Source of the DNA: Nymphaea colorata
Lineage: Eukaryota; Streptophyta; Magnoliopsida; Nymphaeales; Nymphaeaceae
Assembly (NCBI RefSeq): GCF_008831285.2
Contig: NC_045138.2
Span: 941,143 to 1,005,142, forward strand
DNA length: 64,000 nucleotides
Direction of reading: 5' to 3'
A program made the translations under genes and the position numbers. This document shows positions 24,001 through 36,545 of this stretch, one piece after another (positions within the stretch are counted from its first letter, which is position 1; each line of letters starts with the position of its first letter). Below the pieces are notes generated by a model, which had not been told where the DNA came from, searched no databases, and saw only the letters and a list, made by a program, of their open reading frames with translations.

Positions 24001-27000
24001 CAATGACTACTTAAAGTATGCTGTGCTGGTGTAAAGCATTTCAGCCTGAAGGTTTATATTGTTAATGCAAGCACCTATACCTCTATACAGTATTTTAAAA
24101 TTTTTGTTATGAATATGCATGGTTGGGAATTGATTCTCTAATATGTAATAAATGAAATGCTCCTGATGGAATCAATGTCATATATAACTTCTACTAGTTT
24201 GACATGTACCATGTTATTTTTCCTCTGACTTGACAACTGAAGCAGGTATGAAGTCTTCCAGCTGATGGTTAACCTCTACACGGAAAGGTTCACTCACATG
24301 CTTAGATTGCTGAGTGATAGGGCAACTGAATTATCGAACTTGGAAATTCTAAAGGTATGACGGGTACTATAGGTTTTAGTGCAAGTATACTTGAGACATT
24401 GTTGTTCTAAACCACAGTTTTCAACAAATCGGATATCTACCATATTTATTACTGCAAAGATAGTAATTTCATTCTTCATGTTAGGTAACTGGTTGGGTGG
24501 TTGAATATCAAGAAAATCTGATTGAGCTTGGTGTTGATGAATCTTTGGCTCAAGTTTGTTCTGAAAGTGGTGCAATGGATCCTCTTATGAACTCATATGT
24601 TGAAAGGATGCAAGCAACAACAACGGTATTTCGTTATAACACTCTTATATTTTCAGGATTTGTATGATGCTTACTATTTGCTCTTCTTCTATTCAAGTAG
24701 TGTTGCATTAATCACTTTGCTCTTTTTGTTCCTCAGAAATGGTATAAGAATATTCTGGATGCAGACAAGGTGCAGCCACCAAAAAAAACAGAAGATGGAA
24801 GGCTCTATACACCAGCAGCTGTTGACTTGTTTCGCATTCTTGGAGAACAAGTGCAGATTGTGCGGGATAATAGCACTGATGTGATGCTATACAAAATTGC
24901 TCTTGCTATCATTCAGGTAGTACAGGCTTCTCTCATCATGTCTTATGTGATGTTTGCGGTGGTTTGTCCTCTTACATGTATCTTTAAAGAATCTCTAGGC
25001 ATACTCTTAACTCTGATAGGTTAAGCTGGACAAAATCTGTGTGTATTTGTGCATAAGGATTACCTTTACATAGCGAAAACTGTGCCTTTCTTTTCTAGGT
25101 TATGATTGATTTTCAAGCAGCTGAAAGACAAAGACTAGAGGAACCTGTTGCCGAAGTTGGATTGGAGCCTCTTTGTGCTATGGTTGGTGACTATCCTGTC
25201 AGACTTTTTGGTGCTTCATGTCAACTGTTGTTTCCATATTTCATCCTGTTTGCTATTTTATCAGGTGAACAACAATTTGCGCTGCTATGATCTTGCAATG
25301 GAGCTAAGTAGCAGTATCATAGAAGCTCTTCCACGGAATTATGCTGAGCAGGTTATGCTACATATGGTTATGCACACTTCTACCTAAACTGGCTAAAATG
25401 TTGTAAAATACGACCACTGTATGCAGTAGAAGGTTCCAATTTTACGTTTATCTTATCATACCATGTCATAGGAGCAAATGTGTGTGTGTGTGTGTGTGTA
25501 TACATACATTATGAAGACACAAAGTGGAACATAGTGAAGATTTGCATGCCAATGAAATAGAATACATAAACAGTCTATTTGTACATAATTAATATATATG
25601 TAAGCTTTTGTTTGGCCTGCACAGCCTAGACCTTATTATTTTGATTTTAAAATTGATGTATTTTCTTCATGAGCTTAGTAGACTTTATTCATTTATGTAA
25701 AGCCAATCGTCAGATTGAATTCTAGCTTAATCAGAGCCTTTAGTGAAAGCTTCTATCTGACAGGGAAGCTTGCTTTCTTCGAGATGTCTTAGAGAAGCTA
25801 ATAACTCCATGCTTCTTTCAAAGAGGTGGAAGCTTGGAGGAACATGTTTCCCATTTATAAGATGCCCATTTTTATCCCAGAAGACTTGCATCTCAATTAG
25901 TTTTCCTTCCATTTGGTCAATTCTCTCAGTGAATTTTTTTTCATCTCTCGAAACATTGTTTCATGTTGGTAGTTTTTTGTATAATGTTATTTTTTGTATT
26001 GTTGCAGATCAATTTTGAGGACACATGCAAGGGTTTTCATGAAGTTGCGAAGGTAGGCACTTGGTCAGTGGATAATTGCTTACATATTATATATATCTGC
26101 ATATACTGTTCATTTCAAACCTAACGTAATGATATACGATAGTTAATATAAATATATATAGCAGTTTACATGCATGAACTCTAACAGGAAGAGCATACTA
26201 ACTTTTTCCCTTTCTTCAAACTTTTTAAGACAAAAGAATGAATATAAGCTCTAAATGTTATGAGCGTAATCTCACAATGGAAATAACCTGTTCACTGACT
26301 GATAGTTTTAGTGCATACCCAAATATAGACAAGAATAGTCAGGTGCAGTTGACTGTATGCAAACCATAGTGACAAAAAACTCATTTTTGGGAAAAAAAAA
26401 GTGCATGAAATGTGAGAAACAAGTCAGCTGTTTCAAACTTAAAAAACACCATTTTTTTGAAAAAAGTCAAAACGAAATCCATTTTAGTCGTTTTTTTACG
26501 TTTTTAATTTCCAAACTGCTTGTTTTCATTTTTTAATTTTTATTTGTTGCTGATTTGTTTATTTTTTTATATTTGTATTATTAGTTTCTCACGTATTTTT
26601 TTCTTTAATTTTCAGGATTTTTTTTTAATTTATGTGTGTTTCATGTTTTCTCCTATTTTTTTCAAGCTCACTATATTATACCCAAGGAAACCTCACCATT
26701 TAAAATGCTAAAGCATTTTTTGTGACTATGATCCAAACCCTAGCAACCGCTACTTTTGTGATGCTGCGTCATGCTCAGATTTGTGGTGTGGCACAAAAGT
26801 TCTTGCCCTTCAATGCATGCAAAACGGACTTTTTTTCTTCATTTTTACCCCATGTGTGATAATTTGCTTAGCTTCCTTTTTGAGTACTAGAGAACCCAAT
26901 CCAAAAGGTTTAGTACGGAAATATATGTTTGATTCTTTGATGTTGCTGGACTCCATGGCCCATCTGCTTCCCAAGATTAATCTGATGATACTGAGAGGGT

Positions 27001-30000
27001 AGCTTATTCATAAGTGTGTCTTTCTCTAACTATTTTGCTCTTCCTTTCTACATGGCAGGAAGCAGTGCATCAAACTGTTAATGTTATTTTTGAAGATCCT
27101 GGTGTACAAGATTTGGTTGTTAAACTTTATCAGAAAGGTCAGTCTTGTAAAGCTGAAATTTTTAGAATGTTCAACCTTCTGTAATTATAGTAATGTTATC
27201 CTCCGACAATGTAAGTGCCAATATATACTGGTCATTTTAGCATGGAAATCTGCAAACTTTGAGGTTAACAGTGGTCAAGTGTCCAAACTTTTTAGAATCT
27301 TAGATTCTATATTTTTGTAGGAACACTATTGACTGAAAATCTAAATGAACAGTATTATTAGGTTTGGAAACAGCAGAAATTCCAAATATGTCATCATGAT
27401 ACAAGCTTCAGCTTACTTTCCCTTCCTACTGCTCCTATGAGAAATACATGAAGAGTTACCTGAATCAGCTCAAATGGAATCAATTTGGATAAGCATATTT
27501 TGCCTTTAAAATTTTTTGATAAGATAAGGAAACCATTTGGTAGTTGCATGACATTGAGGCGCAGGTCAGTTTTCAGTGTATTGTGATCTTGACATCTGCA
27601 AAGAGCAAGTGCTTATTCCAATCAATGTTTGCACTTTTTCTTGCCGTACAACCTCCAATCACAGCTTCAGACAGTAACTTTTAGCTGACATATAAGTTGT
27701 AGAGCACTAGAATGCAAAGACTGGCCTCAAAAAGTTTGAGTTGGATTTCCCTACAATACCATCTTACTATTAATTTAAGATTTGCAACACATTTTCTCAT
27801 CTCTAACTTATATGTCTTTTTTTTTTAATATTTCAGATTGGTACGAAGGCATGGTTACAGAATATTTAATTGCAACATTCAGTGATTATTTCGGAGATGT
27901 AAAAGTGTAATTTTCTCTACTGTTGGATCTATGTGTATGTGTGTGTGCGCGTGATAATTAAATGATAGCTATTGTCTCAGCAACCATTATCTTAATATTA
28001 CAAGTTAGAATCTGAGTATTATTTCTAGTTTCTTATTTATTTTCCCAGATTTGTGTGTATGCATGTGCGTGTGAATGACTTCTAGTATGTGCACTGGAAA
28101 CTTAGCTTATGTTTTCTAGTGAGTAAGTTTTGCTTCTTGTCTTCAGATACATCGAGGATAGGTCCTTTAGGAGGTACGTTGAAGCCTGCCTGGAGGAGAC
28201 CATTGTTGTCTACGTGGACCATCTCCTTTCACAGGTTGTATTCTGGTTTTCAATCATTTCACATATCTTTGATGTCATTTATACCATTTTTTTCTCCTTT
28301 GGCATTAGAGGCTGATGTCTCTTCTCATTCCATTTTGGAATTACTATCTATTGCAGAGAAGTCCCATCAAAGAAGAAACAATTGACAGGATGCGACTGGA
28401 TGAAGATTTCCTTACTGACTTCTTCAGAGAACACATTAACATATCAGTGAGTATTAGTGGTCATGTGCAATGCACATAGTTGTTGAGTATGTTACTTTTT
28501 CCATATGCATTTTCCTGATCTCCTATAAGCTAATATATGAAAGAAGGGACATTGACAAGGTTTTAAGAAATAAACCTATCTAAGATCTACTTGTTTAGTG
28601 TTGTCGTTTGGTGGCATCTTGGTCTTCCGGCTTTATAAAGAGAGGGAGAATTTATGTTTTTTGGGTGTTCTCTGTCTTCAAATGGAAAGAAACTTTTGTG
28701 CATGCGGTTGATTTGTAAAGGTCATCTTTAAGTTGCATTTTATGTTTTTAGTTGGTGAAAACTGGCACGAAAGTTGCTATTTGTGGGTTGACAGATTACA
28801 CTACTAGCTTTTCAACTTTTTTGATCATATAATCCATTAATCTTGCATAACAACGGTTGATCTATTGCTTTGAAGAGAATATGCCCCCCTTGCTTTAGGA
28901 TCTAGCTGAAAACAAATCCATTTCCAGCGTGAACTTAAACGTAGTGCCTGGATTACTATTATGTTTCTATAGTTACGCATATTGCTCAGCGTTTTAAACC
29001 ATATGGAAATAAGCCATCACATAATGGGTTTTTCCTTGTTAAATACAAAATTTTGGTTTGTCAAAATTTAATAAGTTTACATCTTTGCCAGTAAGTCTAG
29101 TGTCTTAGGTTGGTGGTTGCCTTGTAATGTGTTTGTTTCCATGGTAGTATTTGTTATTTAGCATTCCCCATCATCATATCTGGCTATAGGACCTAAACTA
29201 GGTTTCCTTTGTTACGTACAAAATCTGGATTATGAAAATTAGTGACTTAATAGAGTTTCTGTTGTTTCTGTTGTGTATGTGCTAGATGATATTTTTATCT
29301 TAACTTGATGGTATCTGATGTTGGATACTTGTTCTTTTTCTGCAGAAAGTTGAGAAGCGGGTTCAGATACTTGCCGAGTTGAGGGAGTTAGCTTCAGCTG
29401 AAAGTTTGGAATCTTTCACTCTTGTTTACACAAACATTCTCCAAACTCATCCTGATTGCCCTGTGAGTGCTAATTAAAATACAAGGTCTCATTTCTTACA
29501 AGTACTGTAGTCATGCACTGACATTTAAACTGGAAATGCAGCCTGAGGTTGTAGAAAAGCTTGTTGGTTTACGTGAAGGCATACCAAGAAAAGATGCTAG
29601 AGAGGTACTCTTTTGTTTTTTTGTTGTTTTTAGCTGTTATCTCCATAGGTAAATGGTAATGATGAGGTTATGGAAGGCTATAAGTATCAAGGGCTATACA
29701 ACACTCGTCCTCTTCTCAATTTTCAAAATTGAATCCACTCTTCAGGCATGGGTTGGTTTTATGAGATAAAACTTCTGTTTTTATCAGCTGAGCCTGTAGG
29801 GCATTCTCGGACTATAAAACTGTTGGTTTTGCTGTTCACTGTTTTTTCTCTTTCTTGTTTAACGTACTCTCTCCTCCTCCAGCTTAGTGGTATGAAACTA
29901 TGAATTGCTTTTTTTTTCTGAAATACTAGAAAAAGAGAACCTAGTTCATGCCTTGCAGTCAATATGGTACATGATATGATTTATTTGCTATCTTTATTTG

Positions 30001-30105
30001 GTTTCATTGTAATTTCTTTCCTTTTTGCTGATTAAATTTCCAAGTTATGAAATTTTGGGTGAAGTTGTTTTCCCCATTCAAAATGCAGTGAGCATCCCAA
30101 TGAAA

Positions 30106-30150
<45 letters not shown>

Positions 30151-30353
30151 CCCTCCCCCTCTTTGGCATGCACACATGCACACACACACACACAATGTAT
30201 TTGACTTGCTGTTGGGTGCAGGTTGTTCAGGAGTGCAGGGAAATATACGAGAGCTATTTTGTAGATGGGCGTCCACCCAAGCCTGCTTTTGTTGTCTTTG
30301 GGAGGGTGAAATGCCTGACTGCTTCCAAGGGGTCTTTATGGAGGAAACTGTAG
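12076..30353 (+). CDS. SEC6: Exocyst complex component SEC6, complete, 25 coding exons
   Basis: SEC6 is a subunit of the eight-part exocyst, which tethers secretory vesicles to the plasma membrane in polar growth, cytokinesis and wall deposition. Coding exons: 12076-12204, 12412-12450, 13308-13396, 13588-13678, 13885-13974, 14090-14169, 14406-14498, 15854-15880, 16956-17063, 18687-18810, 18889-18933, 22264-22319, 24246-24354, 24485-24625, 24737-24916, 25099-25182, 25265-25351, 26008-26052, 27059-27137, 27837-27906, 28147-28234, 28357-28446, 29346-29462, 29542-29604, 30222-30353. They sum to 751 codons plus stop with every junction in phase; the Arabidopsis protein is about the same length. 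Landmarks are [20 protein letters not shown] at the N-terminus, [15 protein letters not shown], a variable acidic-to-basic linker in exons 9-10, [19 protein letters not shown] and the C-terminus [15 protein letters not shown]. The first of three consecutive ATGs is taken as start. Introns reach 3.3 kb (intron 11) and hold repeats. The identity is established from family recall; edges are hand-read. Confidence 0.96.
12509..12583. repeat. 25-bp tandem repeat, three units, in SEC6 intron 2
   Basis: The unit CCAGATGAAACAGTAGCCTT plus five bases occurs three times at 12509, 12534 and 12559 with one to three changes per copy. No function is suggested. Confidence 0.85.
12930..13300. mobile_element. 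LTR-like retrotransposon remnant in SEC6 intron 2
   Basis: The stretch contains GATTTATGTGGTTCGAAGAC and CCTACGTCCACGGCC, after an A/G-rich run ending AGAACACACAAA. This order is familiar from LTRs of plant retrotransposons scattered in introns. No internal region or second LTR is visible, so it would be a solo or truncated LTR. Boundaries are approximate. Confidence 0.5.
20445..21270 (+). other. Coding-like segment of unknown origin in SEC6 intron 11
   Basis: A 113-codon open frame (about 20589-20930) has ordinary amino-acid composition, with phrases such as [20 protein letters not shown] and [15 protein letters not shown]. It ends at a TAA after [15 protein letters not shown]. It sits on the sense strand, but its frame and content do not belong to SEC6; the true next exon is at 22264. 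The following 300 bp are GC-richer than the intron around them. It may be a gene piece carried in by a transposon. I do not recognise the source protein. Confidence 0.35.
21270..21450 (+). repeat. Dispersed repeat, copy 1, SEC6 intron 11
   Basis: It begins ATCATAGTCACAAA and continues GGTGAGGTTTTTCTCGGG, TATAATACGGCGAGCTTGAA and GTGAGAAACTAATAA. The same words recur in the opposite orientation at 26440-26765, and partly at 23160-23290. It is probably one end of a DNA transposon family. Confidence 0.6.
22740..23470. mobile_element. Degenerate TIR-type element in SEC6 intron 12
   Basis: The left side CTTATGTCGCATGGTGTGGG resembles the left end of the 60713 element (CTATGTCACATGGGTGCGGG). The right side has CCATGTCCCATACCAGCACC, a rough inverse. 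Inside, about 23160-23290 is an inverted partial copy of the 21270 repeat (ATACCCGAGAAGAACC), so the region may be nested. Boundaries are approximate and no coding region is present. Confidence 0.45.
26440..26765 (-). repeat. Dispersed repeat, inverted copy, SEC6 intron 18
   Basis: Read on the minus strand it gives ATCATAGTCACAAAAAATGC, GGTGAGGTTTCCTTGGGTAT, AATATAGTGAGCTTGAA and GTGAGAAACTAATAA. This matches 21270-21450 in order. The AT-rich part has diverged strongly. Confidence 0.6.
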
Positions 30354-31268
30354 TTCATTTTCTCTTGTAAATGTAAATTATTTTTTGGATTTTCCGTTCT
30401 TGTGGGGAAGCATTACATTTGCAATTTTGTATCTATTTTAATGATCTGGCCATTAGAGTTTTAATATAAATATCCTCTTAAAACAAGAGTCAACAAAAGT
30501 CCTAGCTTTCTCTCTCTCGCTCCATCTATCTGTTTCTCTCTGTGCCTGTGCGCGCGTGTGTATGTCTGCTTATCAAATTCATCCCTCCTCCCCATCCATT
30601 GAAGATAAACCAATAATTTAGTTCAGATTATGACGATGGAAGCTGAGATATAACGGATTCAATGGAATTCACCTATCTCGTTCAGATATTGTTTGTGAAG
30701 CAGCAGTATTTCCCTTACAGGTATTTCGTTCTACTACTACAAGATCAACGGGAAATGCCCTCCACTTTGTCTTTTTAATGATCATTCTATGAAAAATAGA
30801 TGATAGTTGATAAGGCCACAGCGTTTAAGTTGTACTAGTGGGAAATGAGGAAACAATATATTTGCTAATATTGTTTTTAATGCTCTTCAGGTAAAAGCTC
30901 TTGGCCATGCCAGTACTTGGGCATAGGTGACATTAGGACGAGCAAGCATGGTTGCATCATTGAGGCATGCCTCTCTCTTCTTCTCTTTTCTCTCTACGTT
31001 GCCATGAGAATGGGTTTAGGTTTGGTTGTATATTGTGAAAATGTAAAATGATGGTTGAATCGTCGTTACCCACTAGACAGAATCAATGAATTTGGCACAC
31101 GCAAATACAAGCCAAACGTCTCAAACTTACCCGTTTAAGACGAAAATAAAGCTGGTCACAATTTCACCTTCAAACTAAGCAAGTGATTGATTAGTTGGTT
31201 TGAAGCTATTAAGGTTAGCATCCTAAACCACCTTGAGAAAGCGAAGAAACTCAACAATTTTATTTGAG

Positions 31269-31304
<36 letters not shown>

Positions 31305-31550
31305 TTATGAATTTTTTTCTTCTGGGTTTGGATAGAGAAATCGTTCAACGTTTTATAATGCCGTATGCATCAGGTGGCCATGATTGGATGGAGCTCAAGA
31401 CAGCCACACACAAACATATAGGTTTGTACTTTTTTGAGTTTAGAATTTGCTTAAAAATACCATTAGAAGTCATCAAGTCGTTAGAAATATTAGGTTTTTA
31501 AACCTTGTCCAGTGGCACTACGGGTTTAATACGAGGTCTAACCCGATTCA
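30354..31550. other. SEC6 3' region and SEC6-NMD3 spacer
   Basis: The first 330 bp is SEC6 3' flank, and the pseudogene at 915-1949 shares it. No gene is recognised after that. An (AT)n microsatellite lies at about 31272-31302. SEC6 and NMD3 lie head to tail on the plus strand. Confidence 0.6.
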
Positions 31551-32500
31551 AGACTCGATTTCCACATCCTGACACTCTGACAGAGAAGGTCGGTCGCAGC
31601 TAAGCCTCTTCCTTCTCTCTCTCTCTCTCGCGCGCGCGCAAAGCCCTCGTACCGTCGACGGTCCACCGTGTGCCGAAGACGACTTTTCCGGTTAGTCCTT
31701 GGTGACTGGTAGTTCTACCTCTGTTGCTGAAGTGTCTTCTAGATTGATGTCCATGGACGTGAATTGATCATCTGCTTATATCCATGGACGTTGAATTTAC
31801 TATGTGGTGAATCTCTGCTGCTGTGTTCTTGCAGAAACCTTGTTTAAGATCGTGAAGATATTTGGGTAGTTTCTCCGTCTGGTCTCCGGGATGTTTTTGT
31901 TTTTGTGTGGATCTCTGTTTCTGTTTGTTGCAGAAAACTTGATGGATCATAAATAACCTTTGGTATTTCCTCTTTTTAAACTTCGGCATGTTTTCATTTT
32001 CGGGAATTTTGTATGTAAGTTGCAGTTTCTTTTATACCTGTGTTCTTATTGCAGTAAGAGGTTCGCTGAACATGGGGAGGGGGGGTGGGGTTACGGGCTT
32101 CTTGACGTTTGAACTTTGAGGCTTCTTGTTTTCTCTCCTTCTTTGTATCTCCATAATTCATGGTGGATGTCTGTTAGTTGAAAGGTTATTTAATTTTTAA
32201 TCGAGCGATTGATGAATTCAAATCAGAATTGTGGTTAAAATGCTATGAGATAATTTTTAGCATAAAATCTACTGGTTAATTGTTGTCCTCTGGAGTGTGA
32301 GGTCATACTGCGTGCTTGCTTATTGTTGATAAAATAAAAAGAATGGCTTTCAGATTCATGTACATGGCAGTTTCATGCTTACTCGTGCGAATTCACTTCG
32401 AACTATGCTTGCTTGTGGACGTGGATGATTTGCTTGGTTGCAAATGTTTATGACTGCTTCTATATTCGTTTGGCAGAAGAGACCTTAAAACTCATTAGCA
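31551..32500 (+). promoter_or_regulatory. NMD3: Inferred NMD3 leader exon and 5'-UTR intron
   Basis: A CT-rich tract with CGCGCG at 31612-31640 and GC-rich sequence up to about 31690 looks like a leader exon. A possible donor (CCG|GTTAGT) is at 31691 and a good acceptor (TTTGGCAG) ends at 32476, leaving a 24-base leader segment before the ATG at 32501. The intervening sequence is T-rich, as plant introns are. This is inferred from sequence alone. Confidence 0.5.
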
Positions 32501-34048
32501 ATGGCGGGCGAAGGGACTTCAGGCATGTTCCAATTGCAGCAAACGGTTGGCACTGTTCTTTGTTGCATGTGTGGTGTACCTATAACTCCAAATAATGTGA
32601 ATATGTGTGTAAAATGCTTGCGTTCACAAGTTGACATCACTGAAGGTTTGCAGAAGCATGTGATAATCTACCATTGCCCAGAGTGTAATTCTTATCTGCA
32701 GCCACCAAAAACATGGATCAAAGCCCAGTTAGAATCTAAAGAGCTTCTCACATTTTGCATTAAGAGGCTCAAGAATTTGAACAAGGTTCACCTATCACAT
32801 GCGGAATTTATTTGGACTGAACCTCACTCTAAGAGGATCAAAGTGAAACTGAGAGTGAAGAAGGAGGTGTTTCATAACACAATATTGGAGCAAGAATACG
32901 TTGTTGAATATGTTCAGCAAGAGCATATGTGTGAATCTTGTTCAAGAGTTCAAGCCAACCCTGACCAATGGGTAGCATCTGTGCAACTCAGACAGCACGT
33001 TGCTCACAGGCGGACCTTTTATTTTCTAGAGCAGGTTATCCTTAAGCATGATGCAGCTGTTCGTGCAATAAAAATTAAGCAGATGCATGAGGGTATCGAC
33101 TTCTTCTTTGGCAACAGAAGCCATGCAGTGAAATTTGTGGAATTTGTTGGAAGTGTAGTCCCAATTAGGAGTCGGCATGACAAGCAGCTGGTTTCACATG
33201 ATCCCAAGAGCAATAACTATAACTATAAGTACACATTTTCTGTTGAAATTAGTCCAATTTGCAGAGAGGATTTAATCTGCCTTCCTCCAAAAGTTGCTAT
33301 AAGTTCGGGGAATTTGGGACCACTTGTGCTGTGCGTGAAGGTCAGCAATAGCCTAATGCTACTTGATCCATTCACTTTGAGGCATTCTTATCTTGATGCT
33401 AACCAGTACTGGAGGGCTCCTTTTAAACCTTTATTGTCAAGTAGACAACTAGTTGAATATGTGATTCTTGACATAGAACCTGCAGTTGGTGGGATGAGTC
33501 ATAATGGCACCAAGTATGCATTGGCAGATGCACAGGTTGCCCGTGTATCAGATTTTGGGAAAAATGATCAGATTTTCAATGTGAGGACACATCTTGGTCA
33601 TCTTCTAGCTCCTGGGGATAATGCACTTGGTTATGATTTATATGGAGCAAACAATAATGATCTTGAACTTGACAAGCACAAAGGATTTAGCCTTCCTGAT
33701 GCTGTTCTAGTGAAGAAGAGCTATGAAGAGAAGCGCCAAAAAAGGCGTGGAAAAGCTCGTTCTTGGAAGCTCAAAAATTTGGAGATGGAAGTTGACAATC
33801 CTTCGAAGGGCAGGACAGATATTGATAAGAGAAATATGGAGTATGAAAAGTTTTTGGAGGACTTAGAAGAAGACCCAGAAATGAGGTTTAATGTATCGCT
33901 ATATAGAAACAAAGATTACCAACCTTCTGAGGTGACATCTATGGCTGATGGAGAAGACCTTCCTTCTGTACCTCTGGAGGAGATGCTTGCTGATCTCGCA
34001 TTGAGTGATGAAGAAGAAGATGTCAACGATGATATTATGGGGGAGTGA
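32501..34048 (+). CDS. NMD3: 60S ribosomal export protein NMD3, complete, intron-free coding region
   Basis: NMD3 is the adaptor that binds the nascent 60S subunit and recruits the export receptor CRM1/XPO1, then leaves during late cytoplasmic maturation. The single 515-codon frame starts at an ATG just after a good splice acceptor. The N-terminal zinc-binding part has Cys pairs at residues 21/24 (CCMCG), 36/39 (CVKC), 59/62 (CPEC) and 144/147 (CESC). A conserved middle region includes HVAHRRTFYFLEQVILKHDA and MHEGIDFFFGNRSHAVKFVE. Near residues 408-424 a basic stretch (KRQKRRGKARSWKLK) could serve as nuclear import signal. The acidic C-terminus has a leucine-rich LEEMLADLALSDEEE, a likely CRM1-type export signal. 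The length is normal for the family and no residue looks lost. Open frames on the opposite strand are shadows. Confidence 0.97.
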   Translation: MAGEGTSGMFQLQQTVGTVLCCMCGVPITPNNVNMCVKCLRSQVDITEGLQKHVIIYHCPECNSYLQPPKTWIKAQLESKELLTFCIKRLKNLNKVHLSHAEFIWTEPHSKRIKVKLRVKKEVFHNTILEQEYVVEYVQQEHMCESCSRVQANPDQWVASVQLRQHVAHRRTFYFLEQVILKHDAAVRAIKIKQMHEGIDFFFGNRSHAVKFVEFVGSVVPIRSRHDKQLVSHDPKSNNYNYKYTFSVEISPICREDLICLPPKVAISSGNLGPLVLCVKVSNSLMLLDPFTLRHSYLDANQYWRAPFKPLLSSRQLVEYVILDIEPAVGGMSHNGTKYALADAQVARVSDFGKNDQIFNVRTHLGHLLAPGDNALGYDLYGANNNDLELDKHKGFSLPDAVLVKKSYEEKRQKRRGKARSWKLKNLEMEVDNPSKGRTDIDKRNMEYEKFLEDLEEDPEMRFNVSLYRNKDYQPSEVTSMADGEDLPSVPLEEMLADLALSDEEEDVNDDIMGE

Positions 34049-34869
34049 TGAGGTACAAATTATAGTATTATGAGGGGGTGATGTGTGCAGATTGTTTATT
34101 GGGATGGATCTTTCTCACTGATAGGTGTCTATAGTCTATATATATTTCTACAGTCATCATGATTGGATAATGTTTGGATCAGTTCTTTTTATGTTGCTAC
34201 TGTACATATTCTTGTTGCAGTTTCATATCCCCATATGACATTGTCCTCTGTGACATTTTAAGTGGGAGCACATTCATCCCAATGGAACAAAAGTGTGTTA
34301 TGTTGTCTGTGCGCCACTACCTGCCCCTCCTTTTCTCTCGGCTGCCATATTTCAAGCAACCATAAGCGATCTGTTAGTATTGTTTTGTAGAAGTGACTTT
34401 GTTTGGCAGGAGTATGTAACTTTTTTATAAAGAGGGAATATGGATAAATTTCTACTTGGTCTTCACTGCATGCTGTAATGGTAATTCTGCCTTGCATTTG
34501 ACCATCATTATGGTCAACGTATCTTCTGTTTTAAGTTGCTATGATTTTTCTTTTCTTTGTAGGATGATAGATTTCTGCCATAATGTCAGCACATCAAGCT
34601 TACTCCTCATCGTAAAGAAGTTAATGTGCCCATTGCTGAATTGGTTCGTATTTCCAATATAATAATAACGATCCATGTGTCCCTGATCCCTATTGATCAA
34701 AATTAGCGTCTTATCTGAACCTAACAAGTAAATCAGGCTCACTTCTGATTTTAATGTGGAAGTTGCATGCCACTGAGGATTTGTTCTTGGACGTGAATTC
34801 CTAATTGAGATGGTAAGCTAGCCGACATGTTTCCCTCCCGTGAAGATGAACATTCATGCAACCGTTTAC

Positions 34870-35172
34870 TAGTTTGTCATTTTTACTTGCGAGTTCAATG
34901 AAACTGCTTTTGGGGAAAAACCAGCCTACGTGAAAAATGCATGTATAACCATATTGTGCTTCATGTAACTAATGGATGATGGCATACGAACTGCCAATTG
35001 TATAGTTTCCATACGTTAGGTTGAAATTTCAATTATTAGTAGTTTTGTCATTTTTATTTCTGAGTCCAATGAAACTGTTTTTAGCCAATAGAGGTGAAAA
35101 TGCATGGAACGCAAATGATGTGTATTGTGTTTCCGGCAACTAATGGATGACAGAAAAGGAACTGCCAGTGTA
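34870..35172. repeat. Direct repeat of about 135 bp downstream of NMD3
   Basis: Units at 34870-35004 and 35040-35172 share TTTGTCATTTTTA, CAATGAAACTG, AAAATGCATG, CAACTAATGGATGA (TAACTAATGGATGA in unit 1) and GAACTGCCA in the same order. They have diverged moderately. The 35-bp spacer is also AT-rich. It is an old local duplication. Confidence 0.75.
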
Positions 35173-36234
35173 GCTGCAGTTGCTGTTGCCGAACATAATC
35201 TCTTGAACGTTGTGACTTTGGTGATGTTTGCTGTTCAGCGTTTGTTGTCAATGTAAGACCATCTGATGATAATTCTAGCATCTTAAAAACTGAAAAATTC
35301 ATTTCAAGGGATATCCTTATAGGATGGCCCAAAGGCGATCAACTTTGATCTACTTTGTCTTCTTTCTTCATTGTTGAAACAGACAGTAAACTGTAAGGAA
35401 GTTGCTGATGCAGCGGGTAGAAGTTCCTTTTGCTGGGTTCTCATTTGTCTGTTGGCCCTTCTTCCCTCATCTATTATTAATTATGGATGTTTTCTGTTGA
35501 ATTTGCTACTTTTAAAGCTTTGAAAAGAAGAAAGTGAGTTATATCATTAATGTGGGGATCAATATAGATGTTGTCATGGAAGAACTGAAAAGCGTTTAGA
35601 TAGTGCATAGCGGTCATTCCCGTCTGTTTCTTTTCAGATCCTATTCTTTTCCAATTTTTTTCTCTTTTTCCTCCTCAGATTGTCAAGCTTACATCCTTGA
35701 TTTTAGAGGGGCTGCTCTGCTCTGCAGTTTTGTGGTGATTCCCTGCTGAACTTGCGGCCATGCGCTATGTAAGAAACCACCATAAGAAAGCTTCGGTAGT
35801 CAAATGGCAGCGTGGAGACTTGATCCAAGGTCTTCAATTTGACACTTTTCACATTTCTCTTTTATTGCCTGTTCAATAAATGTGGTTACTATGGAAGGGC
35901 GTTTGGATTTCCTTTGCAATGGGGAAGCCGGCAAGCGTTCCACGGTGGCCGGCTTTAGACTGTTTATACTGCTGATTAGCGTAATTTGGTATGGATCTGC
36001 TTAAGCCCAGCTTGGCGATGAAAAAATAAAATGAGAATCAACTGTTGAATGGTGATGCTTTGACTAGAACGACCTTTCAGTGGGCAGGTGATTGAAGAAA
36101 GATTATAATAAACAAAGGTAAAGATGCCGGTCTTATCATCTACAATTTTTCTTGTAGTTTTAACTGGTTTAAAGTTTCACTTTCAGATGTAAGCGTTGGA
36201 ATTCAAGTGTCAAACTAAGACATATGGGGGTGGC

Positions 36235-36418
36235 TGAAAAGGTGAACACGGTTGCAGGTGCGAGACGGGACAACTAATTTTGTATTTTCGTAGGTATTTT
36301 TTTAGTTTTTGTATTTTTGGGTATACTTTAGTACTTTTTATTTGTTAATATATTTATGAATATAAATAATGAATTTATATGTTTATTTAGCTAAAATTTT
36401 ATTATTATACGAATATTA

Positions 36419-36457
<39 letters not shown>

Positions 36458-36545
36458 ACACTTGGATGTGTATCTCTATACCTAACTTTTTGAAAATTCC
36501 CGGCACCCGTATCAGCACTCAAAACCGGTGCTCGTACTAGAACTT
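36235..36545. mobile_element. Probable degenerate element of the CACGGGT family
   Basis: The left side has GAACACGGTTGCAGGTGCGA and the right side has CGGCACCCGTATCAGCACTC, roughly inverse to each other and similar in style to the elements at 22740 and 60713. The centre is AT-rich and holds the (AC)n(AT)n microsatellite. Boundaries are approximate. Confidence 0.4.

Noticed and set aside
33019-33912. Minus-strand open frames inside NMD3
   Set aside because: They are shadows of the conserved plus-strand coding region.
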